Of a stretch of 64,000 nucleotides of DNA, positions 21,970 through 35,189 are shown one piece after another (position 1 is the stretch's first letter; each line of letters starts with the position of its first letter). The DNA is from Nemopilema nomurai (taxonomy: Eukaryota; Cnidaria; Scyphozoa; Rhizostomeae; Rhizostomatidae). Location: NCBI GenBank assembly GCA_003864495.1, contig ML133451.1, positions 575,912 to 639,911 on the forward strand, written 5' to 3'. The position numbers were made by a program, and so were the translations under genes. Below the pieces are notes generated by a model. That model did no database searches. It was not told where the DNA came from and worked only from the letters and a program-made list of their open reading frames with translations.

Positions 21970-24644
21970 ATGGAGAACAATTATTCCAATTATCAAGACG
22001 AAGCTTTACACAGAAGTCAAAGATTCTTCAGGTAAGCCAAGCCGAATTTTCAAGTTAAGAATATTGAGTGGCAAATAATGCACTCGCTTTGTCGACAAGA
22101 CATCAACAATAAGATCTAGTAGAAATAACATCCAGAATTGTGTTTCCTTCCAGGATCGATGAACTGGATGATTCCATCATCATTATCAGTTCAGACGAAG
22201 AAGAATTCGACGAGTCTGGCGTTGTAACAAATACGATCGAAAGATTGGAAGACTACACAACCCATGTTCTCACCAGAGGACTAAGGAGGGTCAATAGTGA
22301 AAACCAATTGGATGGAAGAGGATCACCATCCAATAGAGTTATCCAACAAGAAGTGCAATCATCTGAGCGCCAACAATCGCTCCCACAAAGAAGCTATCGC
22401 AGTATTAGCAAGCCTTCCTGCAGTCATGACGACGTTGGTGAATTGGATGAAGAAGATGGTTGCCTACATGCGAAGCCGCTGCCAAATCAATCGACAATGT
22501 TGAAAGGAAAACTTTGCAACGGATACAGAAACGCACTGTTTGGTGCTGAATCAAGAGGCCTAAAAAGAAAGAAACATAAGACATCAACACGCAAGAAGTC
22601 GAAACATTTCAAACGAGAGCTGCCAATTCAACACGCTGACTGGCATCAAGGATATGAGAGCGACGACGACCAATCAGGGTACGACACTGAGTGTGAAGAT
22701 GACCCTGACGATCTCCAATCTGGATTCTGTCAAGATGCTATTGATCAGGATACTCTGAATGGTGGACAGCTCGATCGTCTAAGCTCCTTTGCACCAGAGC
22801 AAGACAGTGATGATTCTGATTACCCTGAGTTCGACTCGGATATCGAGCTTGACGATCCAATGTTTTTCAGAGAAGATCACATTATGCCCCTACCTGACTT
22901 CGACCCGATGACTGACAACGTTGAGGCAAATGCAATTAATGAAAGCAGACCTCGGCAACAACAAAGTAAGTTCTGATTGTAAATTTTTACGGTTTGCTGG
23001 GGCCTAAACAATTGTTACTAGTATTTCTAAAAGTCTTTCTTCATTCTCTAATCAATTAAAGCATTTGACTGCCTACATCAATTTGTGGCATTGTCTTTAA
23101 CCACTCGATTTAAGCATAAGGAAATGTTTTAAATGATCAGACTGGATAAATGGCACTGGTGAGAAGGAGTTGTAGAGTACTCTAAACATTTTCAATACCT
23201 TACTACCAGCTCATGCAAGGCAATTTCGATTGCAAAGTGAGTAGGCCCACAACTGCCTTATGGATTGAAGCATAGACAACCATTTCCGTCTTCTCAATGG
23301 CAGGAGCTGAGCCTGCATTTTATGACGACGATGATGTTGATGACGAAGGATACGAGTCTGGACCAGAGGAGATGACCCACGAAGGCGAAGGAATTCGATT
23401 GTCGCCCGTACGAGACGGAACGCGCTTCGAGCTCGATAGCTTACAAGCAGTCGCATCATTCTTCAACTCCTCCACCAACAGCAAGTCAGCCGGAGCGATC
23501 ACTCACTTTGTTCCATGGCTCTCCAAGGGATCGAGCTACAAGAGATTTTCTTTCCGATTTGCAAAGATGCATTGACATCGTCCGTGGCGATCCACCAGAA
23601 GCAAACGATGCTACGACTAACAGCAATGAGGTGATAGTTATTGAATGAAGATGAAGCTGATAGAGAGAGTTTAGGAGAAGTGCAAATCGTTTCGCCTAGA
23701 CCACTTGGCTTGGATGAACCCGATGAGAGGGCGATTGATGGGGATGAAGATGACAATATTGTTGGGTTGCAAATGCCTTTAACAGCCTTCAATGATGGAC
23801 TTCAAGAAGCCCAAACAATTCCCCCTGAGTGGTATAGCAGTGTTCCAGGAAATGGACAGCCCGCTGGAAGCTCCACTGTGGAAACCTATGCTACCGATGA
23901 CATGCCACCAATGCTTGACCTCAACTTGCAAAGGATTGGAGAGCTGCATGCAACAGACAGGCCATACCTTTGTCAACGATGTCGAGGTGCAACTCATGGA
24001 GAAGAACAGACGAGTTTCCCAGCAGGTGAATCAGTTGCTGGGCTCTTCATTGACAACGGTCAAGAGGTATGTGCTCTAACCTGGGGTTTTAATACAATTG
24101 CATATATTGTTACCTTTTTCATTGTTGCTTGGAAATCAAATATAGTTTAAAAGCAATTCATTTTGAACTAACAAGTCAGTAGCGACAAAATTACGTAACG
24201 GCAAAGCAGTGCGAGTTGGTTGAAATATGCTCGGCTAAAAGGCTTAATTTTAGATTCTTATGCTCTCAAAGGAACCTTTCTAAGGACAAAGAGTTGACAA
24301 CAAATACTAATTCTGTTTGAAAAGAAGTCTGACTCCTGTTAGAAATTATTAATAGACGTGTAAATGAATACTGTCTTTCTTTACAGCTTGAATGGATCAC
24401 ACTAGAGACAGAACATTTGCTTCGATCGGGCATTCACGACGGGCATTCTCAGTCTTGCCCCGTTATTGGAGAGTCATTTGTGAATGAATGGAGAGACAGC
24501 TCAGTAGCAGAGGCAGCTTGGAGCAACGAAGAAGGGACAATCTTGCACAGAACAAACGAGAGTTATCACGTGGAAATAGACAGTTCCTTCTGTACCCACG
24601 GTCAATGCCAGGAAGATCTGATTGATGAAGCAGATGAAGTTTGA
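21970..24644 (+). pseudogene. Gene A, P2 copy (exon 4 frameshifted)
   Basis: Exons are 21970-22031, 22154-22965, 23210-23236, 23304-24066 and 24387-24644. Exons 1, 2, 3 and 5 are open and equal in length to copy I. Exon 4 is 10 nt short: single-base losses near 23469 and 23494, and an 8-nt net loss near 23643 that removes the second SUMO-interacting motif's acidic tail and puts a TGA after VIE. The splice sites are kept. If the small deletions are consensus errors, the gene could be intact; the 8-nt loss is less easily dismissed. Protein features are as in copy I. Confidence 0.7.
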
Positions 24645-25216
24645 TGAGATCGTGACTTCTTCAGTCAGTAAATATCGAAACTATGGTGAACAGAATGCAG
24701 TGTATGACATGTTTATTGAAAAGAACAGATACTCGTATGCGGTTAAGACTGAAACTAGGCTTCTGCATAAATACTTAGTAGCTATATGCTGGAAGCTGTA
24801 AAGATGATTTCGTCCCATCACTTAATGAGATATGTATAAATGTAAAAACGGTAAATTCAATATTTATATTATACATATAGCTAGTTTGTAAAAGAAATGT
24901 GAATAACATAGTCGCTATTTGTGCAAAATCGTGTTTTCTTTCACTGGTATTCATTTCAGTTCAGATCTTAGTTTGGATTTTCTTTTATTGAGACGATCGT
25001 GTGCTGTCCAATTAGCAGCTTGTTGAGACTCAAGATTTACGCGAATTTTGATAGATCAAGTAATGGTAAAAGAATTCGTTTTAAAAACACTAATCCAAAC
25101 AACACTTTCAATGAAAAGTAAATTAACTCTCACATTTATTAAGTTGGCGATTGGGTCAACAGCACACATTGCTTAGTTAGAAAAAAGCACTGCCTCGAGT
25201 TGCCTCCTCCCTTCCT
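24645..25216. other. 3' flank of gene A, P2
   Basis: Spacer without a gene. Minus-strand AATAAA occurs at about 25136-25141 (in AATAAATG), fitting a transcript of region C ending here. In plus sense only ATAAAT-type variants follow the gene A stop. Confidence 0.4.
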
Positions 25217-25220
25217 TTCA

Positions 25221-25638
25221 CTATCGAACAGCTCTATAGATTCTTATTGTGGTATCAAAGTCATAAATATAAAACTTGACTTTAGATATTGTAAGGATTA
25301 ATATAACTTTTACAATAACACGGAGCTTGATGCAGGGATGGACATAAAGTTGTGGCACACTACATGTTCTTTCCCACCATTTGGAGATTCCATAACTGGC
25401 TTTGTTACTGGTGCCCACAAGATTGGAGCTTGTTTGAGCCTCTATGATATCCAAATACGCTTGTGACTTTTGTTGACAAGTCGCACTTTGTTACCACCAT
25501 TGGTTTGCAAGGAAGGGGAAGGAGGGTGTCTACCGAAACCCAGCTGGTCATTAATTTTGTCAGCTTTAGGGCCCTTTTCGTTATTTGTACACTATGAAGC
25601 GTGTCCAACAAAGGGTACTGAAAGCTCTTTTGAAACAT
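25221..25638 (-). other. Region C, overlapping open frames, P2
   Basis: The minus frame that is 141 codons in P3 and P4 is split here by small indels (near 25342-25420). The plus strand is also open across much of it (25470-25754). It is not recognised as a known protein on either strand. Confidence 0.35.
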
Positions 25639-26110
25639 GCTATATTGAAGCGCATCATTACCTTTTGCATGTCATGACATTGCATTACTCACAATGGCAA
25701 GTCTGGATGCGACAACATTTTTACATTTCTCAATTCGACTGCGTCAGATCATAAAGCCCAATCTCCCCGGTCTAGTGACGTCGCCAAATATAAATTTCTA
25801 GGTACCATTTGATATTCTTTGAAAAGGCGACTGGAACAAAACGAAAAGTAGCTACGAATAACGTCTAGTCTCGTTAGTTTTGGTTCATAAGATTGAATGA
25901 TTCCGTCGAAAAACAAGTTTGGAAACTTTTTCTACCAAAACATAATTTGATTTTTCCTCTCTCGCTTTTACTTTGTGACGCTATTGTGATCGAAATCAGG
26001 GTTTGAATGTATTTCGTGGGTTTCAAACCAAATCGTCGCTATAAAGAAGCCAAATTAAGCCAAAAGGTAAACGAACCGAGAACACAAATGAAAACGAAGA
26101 AATTCTAAAA
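25592..26110. other. Segment of about 520 bp present in P2-P4 but not in I or P1
   Basis: Compared with I and P1, sequence after TGTACAC is extended up to GAAATTCTA. Short similarity at the two ends would suit either a deletion in the ancestor of I and P1 or an insertion in P2-P4. It shows no inverted termini and no clear gene. The first part continues the minus frame of region C. Confidence 0.5.
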
Positions 26111-26239
26111 ATGAGGCTAGCAGTGCACTTTCGAGAGAGAATATCAATCAAGAGATGGAAAGTGGATAACAATGTCTTCATAAATGATTTGCAGTCTAGT
26201 TAAAACACAGTTGACTTAGAATAGGGTAAAAATTTTCAT

Positions 26240-27757
26240 CTTTTTCTATTAGCAGCTTGTTGAGACGTGGAATCTACCAGAAACTTGAAACAAGAAGCTA
26301 GATAAGATATTTATCAAAGAACTAATTGAAGTGACGCTCATCAAATTTGAATTGCCAATTAAAGACCTTTTCTTATGTGCCAATCCAAACGGTGTTTGTA
26401 CATTTTTCTTGTCAAAGTGTTTTCTTTCATTTCCCGCAATATTTGGCTTTACACCCAACAGTGGCTTAACCACCGTTTTCCGGCCCCTCCACGTTTTCGC
26501 CTCCCTGCAAACTTTTCTTTGTAGGCTCTTCTAACAAAGCTTGTATCATCTCTTCTACTTACATGTCCAAATCCCTTCAACTTTCTCTATTTCACCATGT
26601 TCAGGGTATCATCCTTTGCACCTAGGACTTGCAGATACCAACGTACAACGTACACCCTTTAGACGTGCTTTACAACCACGTTGAGAATACAGTCATTTGC
26701 AAACACTGATCGTCTTTTCGCGTCTCCTAATCTAAGCGTCCAGGTCTCTGAAGCGTACATAGCACAATCAGAGCATTCCGAGTCTCCATTTGATTTGGTT
26801 TCATATGTCTTTTCTAGACCAGATGTTTCTGGGTCTGCCAAATGCACTACTAGCAAGAGCTATTCTCCGTTTTAAGTCATCAACACATACAATAAACCGA
26901 CGAGTGAGTGTGTTTTGGATGGTCACAACACCCATAGTATTATCATACAATAGTTGAATGGTATTCACATATGTTGGGTTCACTCTTATCGCTAAAAGCA
27001 TTTTCCAAAATGCATTTCTCCAGACTGGGCCAAATACCGATTTGAAATCTATGAAACTGAATTGCGCCGGATAGACCGTTCTTGGGCCTCCTATATAGCT
27101 TGTCGGACAGCAAATATTTTCTTACCGTTCCTCGCCCTGGACAGAAACCATACTGACCTCTATTTTATTTAACCCTTTCCTTTATTCTATCCTGCAGACC
27201 CTTTAGAAAACTACTGCAAAGCATCAATAAAATGGCTAAAGCCAGGTATTGCACAACCGAAGAAAGTCCACAATATTTCCAGCTTTGATTACCTCCGTAC
27301 TTATTTCGGGCTTCTCGCATTTTGCTTTTGTTAATTGCCGATTCAATTTTTGGAGTAATCATAAAATGTATTCATCCAGATCAATGTGAATTGCATTGAG
27401 CAATCGCGTCATTATTAAAGAAATTCTCGTCATTATGAGTGATGTGTTCTTCCAATAACTTTGTCATTTTAGCCAACTTAGCATGTTTTGTGCCATTTCT
27501 ATCTTTTACCACAGATAATTGGTTGCTTGGCTCTCCTTCGAGTTCCTTATCTGTTTTGAGTAACATATGTCTATCCCTTTCTTACCGCAATCCTTCAAAG
27601 AGTCTCGACTTTTTTCCGGAGTGCTTGCTCTTGCTCGTTTTAAAGTTCCTCGTTCAATGCTGAGTAAAGGGCTCGGCTTTCTGCATAAATAGGGTGTTCC
27701 GACATCTTTTCTCTGCCTCTTTTCTTTTACAACACATGCCTGCTCCCCTCGAGACAT
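26240..27757 (-). repeat. LINE reverse transcriptase relic, P2
   Basis: Same relic as in P1 with further single-base losses: the linker segment is split into two frames near 27577, the fingers segment and the C-terminal ETWTLRLGDAKRR segment are recognisable. It is not functional. Confidence 0.78.
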
Positions 27758-29398
27758 GCATTCTCATTTTTCCTGTTCCCCATGCCAAACGCTGTTTTGG
27801 AACATTTTTTTTGTATTAGTTTCTTCAAATTTCTAATAGAAGCAGTCAACTATACTTGTTCTTGCGACGCAAAGTTTTCGGGAGATTCCTCACTCAAATT
27901 GATCCAAATTGACCAAGTATATCAATGTTTATGCATGACACTTCTAGCAGATGTTCTGAGGCTTGCCTTCATCAGTTTATGATTTAACGTTCCATTAACG
28001 TTCAAATATTTTTATGGTTTCTAGTTCTTTTGAGTAGAGTGCAGAATTGCCAAAGACATTGATTTTAGGTCTCATATTTCCCGTCCAACAATAGAAACGA
28101 AATGAACAAAAAGGAAAGTCAATAAAATATCGATTAACCTTTGTAATATAATGCTATCGCAAGCTTTTTATACCCAAAAGCCTTTGTGAAACAATTTACA
28201 TGTCAGGAATCAATGTTCAAATTAGTTCTCTCCTGCCTGCAGCTAATGAACTCCACCTGCCCGGGTAGAAATCACACTCTTTCTATCTCCTAGACCGATC
28301 GCCTGCCAAGGCTGTCGAGTACCGTCCACCTGGAGCATCTGGTTTGAGGACAGAGACCAGCCTTTGCCCAAATCACCGCTCGCAGAACACTTAGTTTATT
28401 ATTAAATTAAGTTGCAATGCACAATTGTCAGAACACTAACAACAATTCTTCGACTTGCATGCATCCATCTCCCTCTAAGGGTATAATGCCGTACATAAAA
28501 AGAGATAATTCAGCTTCAATCACTGATAACTAGATATTTTAGAGTAGATAATGAGATTGTGCAATCAGGAAAAAGTTTGGTACAAATGAAAGCCGTAAAC
28601 GAAAAAAACGTCTCACAAAGAGTGGTAGTTCCTCTTGAAGTATCTGAAACCTTTATCATCTAAAAATACAGATGATGATCTACAGTTTATGGAAAAAGGT
28701 GCAAAGGCTATGAAGCCATAGATATATAGAAAATGAATTAGGGAATTACTTTTTGCATCTTCTGTTTCTGATAATTGACTGGATCACTCGTCTCTCCCAC
28801 TATCTTCATCATTCAAATGTTGAACAGTTCTTTAGTGTGTATTATAAAGTTTAATTTTTCAATGGCTTTTCCAGATTGGCAGCAATAACATATTCGTTGC
28901 AATTATGCATCTCTCTTTCTTTTGCTTGATTCATCGTTATGTCTTTAATTTTCATTTCTAAAACATTTATCGGCCTTACTCTCTGCATTTGGTTGGGATA
29001 AGGTCAAATCGTACTTGACCACGATTATGTGATAGTAATGCTAGAAGTGACACAACAAAAGAGTCCAATTCCTAATTTCGAAGTTATAACTATCATAAAA
29101 TCACTATGAAATTCAGAAGATATATCTTAACACGGGTCTCTCTTAAAAGACAAGGTGACAACAGAAACTCAAATATCACATTTAATTGCAAAATGGACAC
29201 TTCTTATTGCAATCAGACATTTAGGCTGTTTAATAATCACTGCAAACTAGTGTTGCCAGTGCTGTGACCCTTAGACCGTATAGTGAATGCAGATAAAAAT
29301 TTAGAAAATCTCGCAATAACGAAAATACGCTACTGTTTTTTAAGCCTCCTTTTGAAGAATTTGCATAATAGCAGTGCATGCTGCTCGGGTCTCTTGGA
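27758..29398. other. Spacer upstream of gene B, P2
   Basis: This contains the counterpart of the small signal-like ORF (about 28233-28460, minus) broken by two small deletions. The rest has no gene that I can support. Confidence 0.45.
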
Positions 29399-29443
29399 AA
29401 CATGGCGGCGGAATTACGTCAAATGAATCCGTGCTTTAAATAT
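29399..29443 (+). promoter_or_regulatory. Gene B promoter elements, P2
   Basis: YY1-like AACATGGCGGC, CRE-like TTACGTCA (29414-29421) and TTTAAATAT (29435-29443) have the same spacing as in P1. Confidence 0.5.
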
Positions 29444-29596
29444 CGAAAAAAACCGTTACGACCTTTGTTGTGATCTTCTCAACTCGTTTGCTTCACGCAA
29501 ATTTTACTTGAGACGAAAGCTTGCAAAATATTTTGAAAACAGAGTTTTTTCTGATTTTAATCAAAGATTATCCACTCTTGAATTATAATCTTTGAA

Positions 29597-32500
29597 ATGG
29601 AGTTGATGTGGAAACTTGATTTTTCGAATGGGGAGCTCGATGTAATGGTGAGTAGTAGCGATCTTTCGAATCCTTGATGTGAAGATGTAATTATGGAAAG
29701 GTTTTGAAGCTTTTAGGACTATTAGATTTGTGATATGCTGACATAAATTTGTATTAATTTCAGGCATTATAACGACAGTCACATAGATGATGGCATTAAT
29801 TCCCAATTCTATGATGTTTACTTTCCCTGAGAGGCTGCACTGTTATTTTGAGTTCTTGTTCATGTTAGATACCTCATAAGTAGAAATGCCACCATTTCCA
29901 GAGACTATATTCTTGCAAACTCAACCTAGGCATTGAAATATTATCTATCATATACATAAACAAAGCGCTTGATGTATCATTGAGTACGAGTTAGATCGGT
30001 GGTTCAGTTGGGACGTAGATTTGACCAGCAGGGCTACCATTTTGATGTTAAGTATTGCTCCCATGGTAACGTATCTCTTGGTAACGTACAGCCAAGGTTT
30101 AGTCTCGTTTGAGCATCGTATCTAATGTAAGCGAGTCAGAAATGAATATAATAAAAAGTCGACTTCGACACGAACAATTATCAGTACAATGTCACGTAAA
30201 CTTTCATCAGTTCATCAGTTCTAATTTAAGGGAGACCAAATGAAAGCAACCCTCATTCGTTTCCGAATTACTTGAGTCGATTCTTTTTTATCACAATCTT
30301 CAATCTTTGATGTGAAATGTGTAATCTTGTTTAACAGAATCTCCATGATCCCGAGGTGCAAAGAGAGGCCTTGCTAGCGAAGTTTGAAATACTGGTTAGC
30401 AATTTGGGTGAGATCATAATTCCTTTCGTAATTGGCATCTCCTCAATAGCAATAATTTCAACAAATTATAGAAACAGTCTGTGCGTAATGGCAACAAGGA
30501 AAACTGTTACTCATTTTTGCTGCCTATTCATTGACAAGCAACTATGTTCTTCTGAATGACTAATGATTATTTGCAGACCATCTCCTGAAAATTGCCACGG
30601 AGCTGACTGATATAGAGGACTCAAGCCAAGAGACTATTTTGAAGCTTTCAAATTCTTCCTACAGATACTCTATGTTTAAAAAGGTAAGATATAGCGATAG
30701 TGCTTTGAGTAAGTGATTTGATTAACCACCTTGCAAACACGACGTTAAGCAGAGAACACAGAAAAGTGCTGATCGAAAAGGAGAGGAAAGTGGTAGAGGC
30801 AGGATCACCCGCATGTTGAAGATAGTGAACAACCGAGAGAACTTAGCAACTTTACTGAAGGTAGTTGGGGCCCAGGGTAATGGGGCAAATATCCCATTGT
30901 GCAGGTGTTCCTCTGCAGGAGCACCTTAGCCTAGTGTCTTAGAGGTAGCGTCAAAAAACTAGAACATTCGTCTTTAGAATTTTTCTTCTTTGATCAACAT
31001 GAATGCTAATGTTATCCTTAATACTCTACCTAAAGCACACCTTTCACAAGATTGACTACACTGCACTGCGCCATCTCTTATTTGGAATGTTTGTTTTTAG
31101 TTAAAAGGCTGTGCGAATGCTTGCACCAAAGATCTTCTAAACGTCTATGCCTTGGTAAGAAATTGTCATTCGATATTAAAACAACAGTTCAGCAAACGAA
31201 AACAAATTTGAGAAATTGCAATCTATGAAAAATGCCTTGTCGCTAAAGTGTCGTCTTTGATGGTGTTGTATGATGCCATGGTTAACACTCACGTTAAGCA
31301 AGCATCAAAGTATAACATTGGCAATTTGTTTATCCTAGGATTCTGATCCCCTTGACCCTATTCTCATCTTCCCAAAATCGGTTCTCAACTCATGCACTTT
31401 ACTATATTACCATCTGTGTTATCTTGCAAGACGAAATATCACTCCATCTTTTGCTGTTGTGGCCTATATTGCTTTAAATTAGTGGCAAATTTCAAAGATC
31501 ACTTTTGGAAATAGTTCCCAAAATGTTGTTCCGTATTTCAGATTGATGACTATATTGCATCTACTGCGGTGGAAGACATCGGAAAGATGGTGCGGGAGAT
31601 TGTTCGATCGTTGGATCACATTCTATTCTCCATCGAAACTGTAGACAAGGTATGTTTAAAATCAATCTTGATGGAGAATTAATCGTTTAAATTTCGACTG
31701 CCGGCGACCCACCGGCGTTACATCGCCGTCATAGCAAAAAGTTGAATCTTGTTCAACTTTTTCTTTATTTCAGCATCGGACTTGGAGAAATATTTGGAAC
31801 TTGATTTCGGTGGATCGGTGGTGGGTCGCCGGCAGTCAGAGTGAAGTGTTTCATTAAAAGTGTTTAGTTCCGCAAGTATGTGCCGGTGGGTCGCCGTCAC
31901 TCAGAGTTATATGGAGACCAGGCTTTATTAACCTTTCCTTGCCTTTTAATGTAAGGGCTTTTGAAGGTATCCATTTCCAATTTGACCCACAGGATCGAAC
32001 GATTCGCACGCCCATCAGCATGGAAGTGAGACTCTTGCTCGACTTGTCGCAAGTGGATGCAAAGAAGAGTTCGATGTTCTTCGAAACGCGTAAGAGGAGC
32101 TGGCATACAACCTCAAGCTTTGCGACCTGGCTCGAAAGAAGAGATTGATGTCGCAGTGTCGTATGGCTCTGGTATGTTCGATATTGGTCCACTCAAGTTT
32201 GATCACGTGCTGTCAGTTGATGAGCCTGTTCGCCGCGATGAGGCGGTTCCTTATTTGGAAGCCGGTATCAAAGGGAGAAAACGGAAGAGGGGAGAGGAGG
32301 CCCCGTCAATCGAAGAAACTACGGAAGATGGCTGGAAATCAACTGAGAAAAAAGTTGAAACCAAACTTTCAGGTGAATGGGAGGCCCAAAGTAGTAGCCG
32401 AATCACCACAAACTTCAACCTGAACATTGCAGCAATATGCTGTCAAGTGTTTATAGATATGCAACAAAAAGTGATATGTATTACAATCGTATCGCTATAA

Positions 32501-33075
32501 AGCATCATAGCAAAGAGTTAAACCTCTTAGAAGCAAGTATTGCTGCAAAGATGCATTTTCACGGTCCAGGTGGCCAGGTAATGGAGAATGCAGGTAGTAC
32601 TAGCACCAAGAGAACATCTAAGCGAGATGTCTTTGGTGCAGCCCAACAACCTGACTTCATTGAGAGTAAGAGACTGGCCTCAAGGAATCTTGGTGGACCA
32701 GGATCACCTGAGCCCAAATCTGACTCCATCTCTGAAAGCAGTTTGAGAGAATCTTTGAAAATGATCCTCATTAAGACTAATGATGGAAGTTGGGCTGTAA
32801 AGAATGGGCCTGAATTGAATGAACAGGTAGCACGTGCCCAAAATGGCGGGAGTGTGATTACTTATCATGCAATCGAAAGTCAACAGACAGGAATGCGGGA
32901 AATTAAACGCCTCGGAGTCTTAAAGAGAGTTAAGCTAGCGTGGGGCAGGGGCAAATCAAATAGGAAACAGGCTAAAGCCCCCTCAAAAAGTTCAAGATTC
33001 ATGCAAATAAGAAAAAGGGTCTCTAATCTTTTTGAGATGAAGGCTCGTTTGTTTAGTAGGAATAAGAGACCCTAA
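29597..33075 (+). pseudogene. Gene B, P2 copy (exon 7 with several indels)
   Basis: Exons are 29597-29647, 30338-30407, 30577-30683, 30753-30860, 31101-31154, 31542-31649 and 31993-33075. Exons 1-6 are open and full length. Exon 7 is 9 nt shorter than in P3: four single-base losses and one gain between about 32090 and 32420 shift the frame and stop it at WLERRD, then the frame is restored, and a 6-nt in-frame loss (near 32742) removes two residues. Four of these five small indels sit in or next to short homopolymers, so consensus error is possible. Confidence 0.7.
31697..31903. repeat. GC-rich inverted repeat in last gene B intron, P2
   Basis: Same arrangement as in P1: CTGCCGGCGACCCACCGG on the left, its inverse near 31820-31836 and a second inverse at about 31880-31899. 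Confidence 0.5.
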
Positions 33076-33886
33076 AAAATAAAAGGTTTTAGAAGCCAGA
33101 TGTTCATACGCGAAAACACTCACATTGACTCGTATGAAAATGTGAGTACCAAGTCCCTATCTCCATCATCAATTCACTGTGAGTAAATGTATGCAGATTG
33201 GTTTGTTTAGTGAAATGACATTCTAAATGTAGGAGTAATGAGGACATTTAATGGACGCTGGATTGTTAAATTTTGAAAATGTATACATTTTAGATACAAA
33301 TTTGTTTTTTGTACAAATCTTAAATAATCGTTTATATGCGAATCCAATATCGAATTATGAATGTAGTATGGTAAGCTGTTATGTTGTTCATGATGATGAT
33401 GACAATGTATTCGTGACTTTCAATGTCTTCAACGCTTTTTATGTTGTTAAGCTGCAAGTAACTTTTGCCTGACAAAATGCCACCAATTGGAAATCGAGTT
33501 TTGAATCTTTAAGTTTACGATTGAATGGTTTTGACCACAATTTAAACGTGCTTTGACATGAAATACAGGAGAGAACTATGAAATATGGTAGAAAATTAGG
33601 AAGTATTATTGAAATATCGAGTACAGTTCTCTCGATTCCCAAACACCTGTTTCAGCATTGACCTTTAAAGTGTAACTTCACTTGTTGCTATAGGTACTTT
33701 GTTTTTATAAATGATTGGTGTGATTATTGTAATCGCGTTATGGAACAGATTGTCGGGCTCTTCATGGATGTTATCGAATCCTGTCACCTAGAGTTATATG
33801 TGTGACATTGTTTTTCACTCGAAACACCACAATGAGAAATGGTATGCTGGACGCATGAGATATGCTCAGAAAAAACAATCTTAAGG

Positions 33887-34313
33887 CAGGGGTGGATGCA
33901 GCGAAAATATAATAAAGGGGGCAGTTGATGACAGGGACGCTGAAAATTGATCAGAAGTTTGTTATGAGTGTACGCTTTATATAAATATTTTCCACTTTAG
34001 CTCCTCTAAAAAGGTCATCTATTCATGTTCTTTGAAAATTATTGCATATCAGTTGCACAAAAGCAGAACTATATAGTCTGAATATATCTTAAGGCATCTA
34101 TTTCAAGAGTTGGCGTCACAAAATTAAACATCGGAGAATTAAAAATCAAGTTTAGTGACACTGGAGTACGTACCATGGTCGGGTCCGACAGAAAATAAAT
34201 TTTTGAAATTGGGCCTTCTAGAGTGGCTAAATATGTAACTCCAGGAATAAAATTTAGCAAAATAAATGGTGATGGGGGAGGGGGAGGGGGCGCTCTTACC
34301 TTGATCACTACAG
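33887..34313. mobile_element. hAT-type MITE, P2
   Basis: Same insertion as in P1, flanked by CTTAAGG and CTTTAAGG, with three GGGGG runs at 34274-34290. One base of the right inverted end is lost. Confidence 0.5.
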
Positions 34314-35189
34314 CTTTAAGGTGATCTATTCTTCTGCCTTTTCAAAACTTTGATGTATAGAATTGGTGCATGCGGAGTTTTATGGAGTGCCCGATAAGTC
34401 ACTTAAAAAGCTACGTTTCAAGCATATTGGCATAAAAACTAATCAATAAAATATCTTCTTCGAAAATTTGTTGGGGAGAACCTGACATCGGTGTCAACTT
34501 ACTGCTTTACTAAACTTGAACGTTGGCCTGTATTTCGTAAAAATTCAACAGTTCAGACAAAACATTTTCCCTTCGAGTTAATTGTTGGTCGGTGTTACTC
34601 GATGCAACTAACTAATCACTTTCATTTTCAGTTAATTCAACTTCATCAAACATGCAAACATTCTTTAGACTAACAAAACATAATACAATATGGCAGAAAC
34701 AGAATGTGAAATAATAGAATAATACAGAAGTGCCTCTCCTCTTGTTTGGAATAGACTCTCATACAGCAGTGGATTCTTTTGAAACTTTTAAGAGTAGACT
34801 GAAAACGCATCTTTTTAAGAATATTTATTGAGATTATATTATGAATGAAACCATCTTTTATTATTGTAAAGAAACATATGGGTTTCGAGAGAACAATTCA
34901 AACACAGGACTCGTCAAAAAGTATCAAAACCATAGCATTAAAACTTGAAAAAGGACCCAAAGTTACTTAGGGTAGTCATGCTTCGTCAGACGAAATACGA
35001 TACGTCTCCCGTTTTTTACGTAGCAAACGTTTTAAGAAGAGATATACATCACTTCCTGTGAGACACTTGACCATGGTCTTTCTATTTCTAAAACATTTTG
35101 GGGTTGTGTTAAGCGCTTTCTACAAAAGGAAACTTGTCCCTTCTTCCATCGTTCTCACTAGGGCGCTGCAAACAATACTTTATAGACGA

